A stretch of DNA of 26,748 bases from Gracilaria vermiculophylla (lineage: Eukaryota; Rhodophyta; Florideophyceae; Gracilariales; Gracilariaceae). The notes under the pieces are model-generated. The model was not told where the DNA came from. It made no database searches and saw only the letters and a program-made list of their open reading frames with translations. Where the stretch lies: contig JAHNZQ020000049.1 of assembly GCA_019155205.2 (NCBI GenBank), forward strand, positions 1,145,157 to 1,171,904, written 5' to 3'. This document shows, in pieces, positions 20,801-26,748 of the stretch (the first letter of the stretch is position 1; the number at the start of each line of letters is the position of its first letter). Position numbers and translations under genes: made by a program.

Positions 20801-20897
20801 ACTGGTCTCCAGGTTTCGAAGGTCACAGTTCCTAAAGGATTTGCAAAAGTCGCAGCAGAACCGTCTTTATAGTTTGCAACGACTGAACCCCCACAGT
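20801..20897 (+). other. Element E leader with possible primer-binding site
   Basis: 97 bases lie between the 3' end of LTR E and the outer end of element C. TGG begins at 20803 (TGGTCTCCAGGT), two bases after the LTR, where a tRNA-primed start of minus-strand DNA synthesis is expected. I could not match it to a complete tRNA 3' end, so this is tentative. If correct it sets the polarity of the LTR independently of the polypurine tract. The rest carries no recognisable gene; element C inserted at its right end, with acagt (20893-20897) as candidate target site. Confidence 0.4.
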
Positions 20898-21449
20898 TGT
20901 GGTACTGTTAGCCCTCCTCTCGAGGTAGTAAAGCAAAACGTCCGTTAGGAGTTTTTGTTGACTCCAAAGGCGCGTATTCCTAAAGGTGGTCTCCGATATC
21001 CGCCGTTGCGAGCCGGGGGAATTCTTAAAGGAGATCCGCAAACACCAGGCGGAGGGAAAGGTTCACTGGGCGGACAATGCTCCTATAGGCGCTGCTATGA
21101 TGCGACCTGGGGATCGGCGGCTTAGAAACCTGCATAGATCGGCAAGAGACTCCAACCGAAAAAGTAGAAGAAGACTCAAGGTGCTTGTCTTTACTTCCCC
21201 AGAGGTGGAGCTCAACCGGCAGATTAAGTATCAAGCCGGGAGCCCGCCTCGGCAGGTCTCGCTACTGTGCTAGTTACCTGCATTAATTATCTAAAATAAA
21301 TAATAATTCTAGCGTACCTCAAGGATACTGTAGCGCACGCGGGCGAGATTATGCACCACGTGGCTCAGCTAATAAATTACGAACCCTCCTTAGAAATATT
21401 ATACCTTAAGGCCAAATCACCGTATTTCCGTAGGAGCCACTGTACTACA
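20898..21449 (-). repeat. Family C LTR, 3' LTR of element C (552 bp)
   Basis: On the minus strand it runs from TGTAGTACAGTGGCTCC (21449) to CAGTACCACA type end (20898) and is complete. A 14-nt purine-rich tract precedes it by two bases. ATATTTAAG at about 21220 on the minus strand could be a weak TATA element. The dyad around CCTTAAGG with flanking CTACAGTA and TACGCTAG occurs in this LTR as a single copy near 21310-21335. Confidence 0.92.
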
Positions 21450-21451
21450 TA

Positions 21452-21465
21452 CCCCCTTTTCTAAA
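21452..21465 (-). promoter_or_regulatory. 3' polypurine tract of element C
   Basis: Minus-strand TTTAGAAAAGGGGG, two bases upstream of the LTR start. The same 14 nt recur immediately after pol at 24272-24285. Known role of such tracts: RNase H-resistant primer for plus-strand DNA synthesis. Confidence 0.82.
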
Positions 21466-21961
21466 TTGCACCACGTCCTCGAGGTGCATCTTACGCTTTC
21501 TCGATCCCTGGGGTGGCTCCTATCGGTGTTGTGGAACGAGCGGCTTCCGGCGGTTTGCGCGTTCTCTCCTTCAGGCGTGCCTTCTCTTCTTCATACTCCT
21601 GTGCGGCGTGTTGCCGCAGGCTCGCGTTTCACTCCTGGAGGCGTTTGCGGGCTCAACTCTTCCTTCACCACCCCGGATCCGCTCCTTCTTGGTGTCACCT
21701 GTCGGTGCTGCCACGCCAGTCGGCAACGCAAGTGTCCGCGTCATCCGGCATACCGTGCGCGGTGCAAGCGCGCAACTTCCGTGAACGGAGCGTGGGTCAG
21801 TCCTGCGAGGATACCGACCCCCTGGAGGCGCTAGCCACTCTGACTCCTCCGAGGTTACTTCTTTTGGCAACACCCGCTTCTTCGCGTCCGTTCATCCTAT
21901 CTCCGTGAAAGCGCCGGACTCATATGTTTCTCGTCCGCACCTCCGCCGTTCTCCGTTGGAT
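21466..21961 (+). other. Conserved leader of the antisense ORF
   Basis: About 500 bp between the 3' LTR and the antisense ATG, alignable with 18930-19426 in element D. It is C/T-rich on the plus strand and has no conserved reading frame between the two copies. A 19-nt block, gtgcgcggtgcaagcgcgc, is identical at 21755-21773 and 19220-19238. It would serve as promoter or 5' untranslated region if the ORF is transcribed outward from the LTR side; that is inference. Confidence 0.5.
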
Positions 21962-24052
21962 ATGAGCGCGCGCCCCGCGATGGTGCTCCATAACTCGCCC
22001 GATGCCTGTCGCCCGGCCTCGCCTCGGATTCCACGGTGGCGGCTCGATACGGCTCCCTCCGCGGTGGTGCATAAGGCTTTGAATCGATCCCCGAGTGGTG
22101 TCAGGTCTCTCTCCTCAGCTGCAACCACGCGTATGGTGGCCATCCACCCTGCTGCAAACACCTTCGGAATGTCTTCTCCTACTTCGGCGCCGACATCCCC
22201 TTCCAATCCTGAGATGTATCATACCTCGACCGGAGCACCGTCCCGTCCAGGAGAACACTTCGATCATCGCGCCACGCGGGTTTTCGTCCCATTCCACGAT
22301 AGGCGCGTGAGTCTCCCGTGTCCCGTGGAGGATTACATTCAGCATTTCGGGCCATACCTGCAGGAGATGCGATTCCGTGCCGTCCCGGAGATTGCGTGGA
22401 ACGACCAGAATCGGAACCGCGTCGATGCATACCGCGCCCATTGGCATCAAACTCCTGTACATGGTGATAATACTCCGACCACGGTCGGACACTGCGACAC
22501 TTCATATCTGGGGTGCGCTGAAGAACGGGAGATCCAGGCGCGACTCCAAGTCCTGCTCCATAAGGAGAGCTCGCACCAGAGAGCGGGGCGAACAGGAAGC
22601 CTTGCCGATGGACGCTCCGCCCTTGTGGTGCTACCCTTCGATCCCCCATACCACCGCCTGTACTGGCTCAATCGGAATCGATGGGGGATGCACCTTGCGG
22701 ACGAAACTCGCGTACGCACCGCGTTCGGGCACTTCTAAGGATGGCTCAACACGGAATCCCGTGATATGCCCTCCGGGCAACGCCAAAAGTACTTCTTGAA
22801 GGTGAAAGACTCCTGAAGGGACCACTGGGTTTCCCCGCATCTCTGCATGACGACTCCCATAACCTTCGCGTATCACACCTCGCAGGTTCTGTATCCACAT
22901 GACTCCCTAGTGCGGTTCGTCATGTTGGTCGCCTCGACGGAGTTTTGCGGTCGGCACCCTGATGGCGTACCTCCAAGCGGCGGACGAAGGCGTGACTTCC
23001 TATACCCGATGTCCCGACGGCTACCTCTACTGGGACTCGTCGTATCAGCCGACCGCTGGGCGTTTGCTCCCCTTGTCGGCGTCCGTCATACGGGTCTTGC
23101 GCTTCTTCGGTATCCAAAACCTGATTAAGGGCACCGCATGGAGCGAGTCCAAAGCGGAGACGCTGTTGGATTACAACCTCCAGGTGGCGTGGAATGACAC
23201 ACCGGGTTTTCTCTGGTACGACTACGGCGAGGACAAGTTTCATCCCATTGTGAGGAGTCCGAACGGAGACGATGACGGGCTCGCATACCCTGCCTTTCCC
23301 GTCTGTCGCCGTCTCGGGTTCCTCAGGTGCCACGACGTCGAGTACCCGACTACGACCCTTTGATGGAGAGTCTGGCGTTTGATGCGCCCTGCCGGTTACC
23401 GGCTCCGTCCCAGGATATGGGCGCACCTCCTGAGGTGATAACTCCGCGATCCGCCGCGGAGCCGAGTGCTCCCGCAGTGGTCGCTGCCGTGTCTCCAATG
23501 GAAGAGGATGATATTGCTCCCATCCCGGTCCGTTCGGTCCCAGTGGTGCAACCCCGATTGCGGAGCGTCCCCGCGCCGAGTACTCAGCCTCGCCTGCGGA
23601 GCGTTCCAGTTCCCTCACCATCGTCACCTCCGGCGTCTCTGACTCCACCCTTGGCATTGCCGTCCTCCACAGCGGAGCCCGTGGAATCCCGTCGGGGAGC
23701 TCCTGTTTCGGCTGGTGTGCCGTCTGCAGCTCCCTCCGTGGTGGTTGTGGCGCCGTCAACGGAGGTGGCCGCATCGGGTGCACCATCGAGAAAAGTCTCC
23801 TCTGGGGCTCTGGAGCCTGCCTTCCAGGAGTTGGTGCAGGCGTGCTTGGTGACAGGCCGTCCTGCTCCGGCTTCTCCTGTGGAGGCTCTGCGCGAGGCGC
23901 GTGCTTGGGTATTAGAGCTCCATAATACCCGGATAGACCGAGCCGCGATGGCGGCCCTCAGAAAAAGCCTGTCGGAGTTCTTTGATTGCCAAGCGCTCAC
24001 AGCGAAAGCGCGCCTCGAAGCGGAGTATTCAATGCAGTTCGGTGACCTGTAG
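21962..24052 (+). pseudogene. Antisense ORF of element C, unknown protein of about 700 residues
   Basis: ATG 21962 is conserved with element D. The frame is open to TAA 22736-22738, stays coding-like to a TGA at 22814-22816, and then to about 22950 (FAYHTSQVLYPHDSLVRFVM). It shifts to another frame for 22962-23340 (YLYWDSSYQPTAGRLLPL, LDYNLQVAWNDTPGFLWYDY) and returns to the first for 23327-24052. That last part is a Pro/Ala/Ser-rich, disordered-looking stretch with a repeated PRLRSVP motif, ending in a helical, charged domain (EALREARAWVLELHN, MAALRKSLSEFF, ARLEAEYSMQFGDL). Two stops and two frameshifts make this copy defective. No catalytic motif, zinc knuckle, signal peptide or membrane segment was seen. 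The layout (aromatic N-terminal domain, Pro-rich linker, helical tail) could suit a structural or RNA-binding protein, but I do not recognise the family. Confidence 0.65.
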
Positions 24053-24253
24053 GTGATAGGACCCTGACCGATAAAAGATCCTTGGGATGGAGCAGGAGCT
24101 CCACGAACGGTAGTTCAAACATGCTTCAGCCGTGCCCACGAGCTCAGCGACACGAAGTGCCGCCGTAGGAGCATGCAAAAACGCGAGCACAGCATCCTGG
24201 AGTCGAAAAAGGTAACTCTAGGTGGGGGATAGACGGCAAAGACGAAAAACATC

Positions 24254-24289
24254 TCCGTTTGGGGGCCCCCTCCCCCTTTTCTAAACGGA
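24254..24289. repeat. Hairpin with G/C core after pol
   Basis: TCCGTTT (24254-24260) and AAACGGA (24283-24289) form 7-bp perfect arms around GGGGGCCCCC and the C/T side of the purine tract. It sits between two convergent reading frames, where a transcript end or pause signal would be useful, but no function is shown. Confidence 0.55.
24272..24285 (-). promoter_or_regulatory. Second polypurine tract, directly after pol
   Basis: Minus-strand TTTAGAAAAGGGGG starts ten bases after the pol stop codon and is identical to the tract at 21452-21465. The purine run extends further here (AGGGGG). Confidence 0.7.
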
Positions 24290-24294
24290 AGCGC

Positions 24295-24553
24295 CTATGT
24301 GGAGAGGCGTTTCCGCACCAGATTGGCGTGGTATCGCCTTAGGAAGTTCTCCGGGATATGTTCCGGAGGTTCTTCCGTGTCATCCTTCGAGGTGTAGCCA
24401 TACCAGCGGACGCGGTACAGTACTCCTGTAGGGGTTTGTCGATGCGAGACGATATGGTCAACCGCGTAGAGGATATCACCTTCAGGGGTCAGGATGGCAT
24501 CGGGAACCTCGAGGATTGGTTCACCGAGAGCGGTGATGCGGTTCTCAGTATCC
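24295..24553 (-). pseudogene. pol: Chromodomain at the C-terminus of element C integrase
   Basis: In a frame shifted relative to the upstream integrase, the minus strand reads PILEVPDAILT, then LYAVDHIVSHRQ and LYRVRWYGYTSKDDTEEP (about 24475-24370), ending PENFLRRYHANLVRKRLST at TAG 24297-24295. This matches the chromodomain pattern Y-x-V-E-x-I-x-x-H-R, V-K-W-x-G-Y, T-W-E-P; Glu replaces the usual Trp in the last motif. Known role: in chromoviruses the domain tethers integrase to modified histone H3 and steers integration. The frame difference (near 24555) means one small indel separates it from integrase in this copy. Confidence 0.85.
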
Positions 24554-25423
24554 CGTCGCCCCTGAGGTGGTCGGATGAGGAATCTCCGCGCGTTGTCTTT
24601 GAGGTGGGGTGGCGGGCATTTTTGGAAGGCTGGGCGTTGGGACTTTCGTCACCCTATCACGGGAAACGACATCCCTAAGCCCATTCACCTCAATGACGAC
24701 AGTATCCTTGTAGGTGGCAAGGACTTTGAAGGGCCCTGAGGTGGTCTGCGCTAACTTGCGCGTGACATCCGGCGGTTCATCGGTGTTCTCCTCGGGTTTA
24801 TCGAGGAACACCTCTTCGCCTTCCTTCAGGTGAGGGCCTTCCATAACCTTTCTGTCGAAGTCCTGTTTGTATCTCCTCTGCGAGGCGTTGAGTCTCTCCT
24901 TCGCGAGGGAGAGTGCATTCTCATATCGCCATAGGATGGAGCGTTTGGCTTGCACCGCTGTTGGCATCTGTGGCCCATCTGCCGGGTGCGCCGTGGCGCG
25001 TGCCGCGAAGACAGCACTTGGCGGAATGCGCGAGAGTACCAAATTAAAAGGAGCAGTCCCCAAGGAGCGGGCACCTGTAGGTTGTATGCATACGTGAGGG
25101 GTCCCACATTTGCGTCCCAATCCTTCTGGTGGTCCGCGACGTAGTGCTTCAGCCTCGAGGCGATGGTTTTGTTGAACCGCCTGGCCGTTTGTCTGGGGGT
25201 GATAGGCAGTTGTAAACAACTGCTTCATCCCCAGCATTCCGGAGACGGCGCTGAAGAGTTTTGACGTAGACTGGGGGCCATTGTCCATAAGGAGGTACAA
25301 CGGTATCCCGTAGGGATAGACCCAATGCTCTAGAAAGGAGTCGGAAATCACTGCTGCAGTAGTGCTCCGGAGGGGGATGGCACGCGTGTTCTTGGAAAAA
25401 CGGTCCGTGATCACGCGGATAAA
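24545..25423 (-). pseudogene. pol: Element C integrase core and C-terminal domain
   Basis: VITDRFSKNTRAIPLRST opens the core directly after the in-frame TGA at 25424-25426. YPYGIPLYLLMDNGPQSTS holds the second catalytic Asp; AYHPQTNGQA leads to the Glu helix. About five bases appear to be missing near 25177-25180, which removes the catalytic Glu codon and shifts frame: the next about 110 bp make sense only in another frame (FNKTIASRLKHYVADHQKDW, then GPLTYAYNLQV). A second indel near 25067-25080 restores the original frame (GTAPFNLVLSRIPPSAVF). The C-terminal part has RYKQDFDRKV, LKEGEEVFLDKPEE, SGPFKVLATYKDTVVIEVNG and VSRDRVTKVP, typical of the SH3-like GPY/F module. Role by family: inserts the DNA copy into the genome. 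Confidence 0.88.
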
Positions 25424-25426
25424 TCA

Positions 25427-26128
25427 ATGACCTCGCTCCGTCTTGGCGAGAGGGCCCAAGATGTCCATGGTCAACATTTCAAACGGTCTTAAAGGTGGGA
25501 ACAGCGTGAGCGGCGTCCGGTGTCTCCGTATACTCCCCCTAGCGGCGGCACAGGAATAGCAATCCGCCACCACTTGGAAGGCGTCGTTAGCCATGTTCAG
25601 CCAATAAAACTCCCTCCGCATGGTGAAATACATCCGAGATCCACCGGGGTGCCTGGAAAGGCGAGGACAGTGCGAGAGATACAACACTCCCGCCCGTAGC
25701 TTTCTCGGGACCACCTTTTGGAGAGCTCCATCCAGGGGGGCGTGGCGTACAAGCAGGCCGTCTCGGTCGACGTCAAATGACGATGTCAAACTCCCCACAG
25801 GGGCGAGGCACTCCTTGCAGTACGCATCCATACTCTGTTCCTTCAGTAACTCCGCCACAGTGATGGGGAGAACTTCTTTCCTCTCCTCAACAAGAGCCAT
25901 CACCTCAGGGAGTCCACTGTACTTTCCTCCAGGTTCACAGCATTCCAAACATTCTCCATCGGATCCTTCTTTTCTATCGGCGCCATGGATGACCAGACAC
26001 GGGATGTTGTCCTCCAAAGGTGTTTTATCTTCCCCACTGGTGGAGATTTGTGAGAGCGCGTCCGCTGCCTGGTGTTTGATGCCAGGCCGGTGGACGATGT
26101 CAAACTCGAACTCCAGGAGGCGTAACCT
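25427..26128 (-). pseudogene. pol: Element C linker and integrase zinc module
   Basis: Same frame as the RNase H segment, resumed after TAG 26129-26131. It begins with RLRLLEFEFDIVHRPGIKHQ and AADALSQI, the standard RNase H-integrase connection. The zinc module is LYLSHCPRLSRHPG (two His) with YFTMRREFYWLNM and CYSCAAARGS (C-x2-C), all four ligands present. MLTMDILGPLAKTERGH contains the first catalytic Asp of the core. The frame is broken by TGA 25424-25426, after which the core continues in the same frame. Confidence 0.9.
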
Positions 26129-26748
26129 CTACCTTTCTAGTCGACCGGAAGCATCCGTCAAGGACAGTATCCACTTCAGTGGTGCGTGGTCCGTCCTCAA
26201 GGTGAAGCGCGCGCCTTCCAGGTATGGGCGTAGAAGCAAAACTGCCCACACGATGGCGAGACACTCGCGCTCTGAAGTGGAATAATTCCGTTCTGTAGGG
26301 GTGAGGCTGCGACTCCAATACCCGATGGGTTGAAGTCCACCTTCAGGTTGTTCCTGTAGAATGGCACATCCGACCTGGTATTTACAGGCGTCAGTGTCCA
26401 GCACCATTCGGCCGTGCCGCTTCGGAAGTACCAAGATTGGTGGTTCTATCAGTCTCTTCTTCAGGGTGTCGAAGGCTTCAAGCTCCTCATCCATCAAGAC
26501 AGCCAATTGCGTCGGCTTGTTCTTCTCCAAGAGGCGATATAACGGCGCTGCTATACTGGAGAATTTCGGTACAAACCTCCGGAAGACGTTACACAACCCA
26601 AGGAAGGAGCGGAGCTCCGTATGGTTTGTGGGAGGGTGAGCTTCCTTGATGGCGTCCTGAGTTTTCCTGGAAACCTGTAGGCGGCCCGGAAGCACAACGT
26701 GCCCCAGGTAGTCCACCGACGACTTGAAAAAGAAACATTTCTCCAGCT
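26129..26748 (-). pseudogene. pol: Element C RT C-terminus and RNase H
   Basis: From the right edge the minus strand reads LEKCFFFKSSVDYLGHVV, the end of the RT thumb, so RT continues outside the window. Then LRSFLGLCNVFRRFVPKFS and APLYRLLEKN form the tether. RNase H follows with VLDTDACKYQVGCAILQ (Asp), PIGYWSRSLTPTERNYS, ERECLAIVWAV (Glu) and FTLRTDHAPLKWI (Asp). The frame meets TAG 26129-26131 where relatives have Trp (ASGRL-x-R-W), a single-base G to A change on the coding strand, and reads on past it. Sequence is GC-richer than elements A and B. Confidence 0.93.

Larger units (their letters stand above)
24053..24294. other. Convergent intergenic region between antisense ORF and pol
   Basis: About 240 bp separate the stop of the antisense ORF from the stop of pol; both genes point into it. 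Apart from the hairpin and purine tract listed separately, I see no gene here. Confidence 0.6.
20898..26748 (-). mobile_element. Element C: chromodomain Ty3/gypsy element with an antisense ORF
   Basis: Minus-strand order from the right edge: RT C-terminus, RNase H (26748-26129), linker and integrase zinc module (26128-25427), integrase core and C-terminal domain (25423-24545), chromodomain (24553-24295), first polypurine motif (24285-24272), about 2.1 kb coding on the opposite strand, second polypurine tract (21465-21452) and 3' LTR (21449-20898). gag, protease, most of RT and the 5' LTR lie beyond 26748. Pol has two in-frame stops and at least three small indels, so this copy is dead but young-looking. 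Confidence 0.85.

Noticed and set aside
20803..20828. A full tRNA 3' half (T-arm like GTTTCGAAGGTC) after LTR E.
   Set aside because: The spacing between the T-loop-like string and the CCA complement is too short for a real tRNA; only the first dozen bases are kept as a tentative primer-binding site.
22920..23786. A 288-codon minus-strand frame within the antisense ORF region.
   Set aside because: It has no recognisable motif, is rich in Arg/Pro/Glu as expected for the complement of a GC-rich coding strand, and overlaps the plus-strand frame with aromatic-rich, protein-like sequence.
20898..24052. Reading the antisense protein as the gag of a plus-strand element with a 5' LTR at 20898-21449.
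   Set aside because: In that orientation no TGG primer-binding site follows the LTR, no zinc knuckle or protease follows the ORF, and a purine tract lies on the wrong side. The minus-strand reading fits all landmarks.

Overview
This window looks like a repeat-rich, gene-poor stretch of a eukaryotic nuclear genome. Every coding remnant I can recognise belongs to Ty3/gypsy LTR retrotransposons. I see no host gene, rRNA, tRNA or CRISPR array. The gag, protease, RT and integrase remnants of two elements resemble Ty3/gypsy families I associate with oomycetes (Phytophthora and downy mildew type). The organism call is therefore an inference from transposon style only. A 100-N assembly gap lies at 12794-12893.

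Layout, left to right. (1) 1-604: two LTR pieces of one family ('family C') joined tail to tail, forming a 49-nt-armed inverted repeat. (2) 608-6139: element A, a minus-strand Ty3/gypsy copy in the order gag, protease, RT, RNase H, integrase, broken by several stops and frameshifts. It is split between protease and RT by an 873-bp solo LTR (3692-4564) with perfect 10-bp inverted ends and a 5-bp target duplication; removing the insert and one duplication copy puts the two sides back in the same frame. (3) 6140-14500: mostly AT-rich, without supported genes. It holds a family C LTR (9842-10358), two diverged LTR-like segments related in layout to the solo LTR (about 8556-9235 and 12894-13404), and the gap. 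(4) 14502-18359: element B, a plus-strand, strongly decayed Ty3/gypsy element cut inside integrase by an LTR. (5) 18360-26748: three nested family C elements. D is a minus-strand 3' LTR plus 3' internal region. E is a plus-strand LTR with a possible primer-binding site. C is a minus-strand chromodomain element whose 3' LTR, 3' internal region and pol (from the RT end onward) are present and which runs off the right edge.

The most unusual feature is in family C. Between the chromodomain end of pol (minus strand) and the 3' LTR lies about 2.1 kb that codes on the opposite strand (21962-24052) for a protein I do not recognise. A second, diverged copy in D (19427-20194) keeps the same frame and start with no indels by eye. 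This antisense gene is bracketed by two copies of the same 14-nt polypurine motif, one just after pol (24272-24285) and one next to the 3' LTR (21452-21465). I read it as an antisense accessory ORF captured between pol and the 3' LTR.

Inferred insertion order on the right side: D went into B's integrase, E went into D's antisense ORF, and C went into E's leader. None of the copies looks autonomous as it stands.
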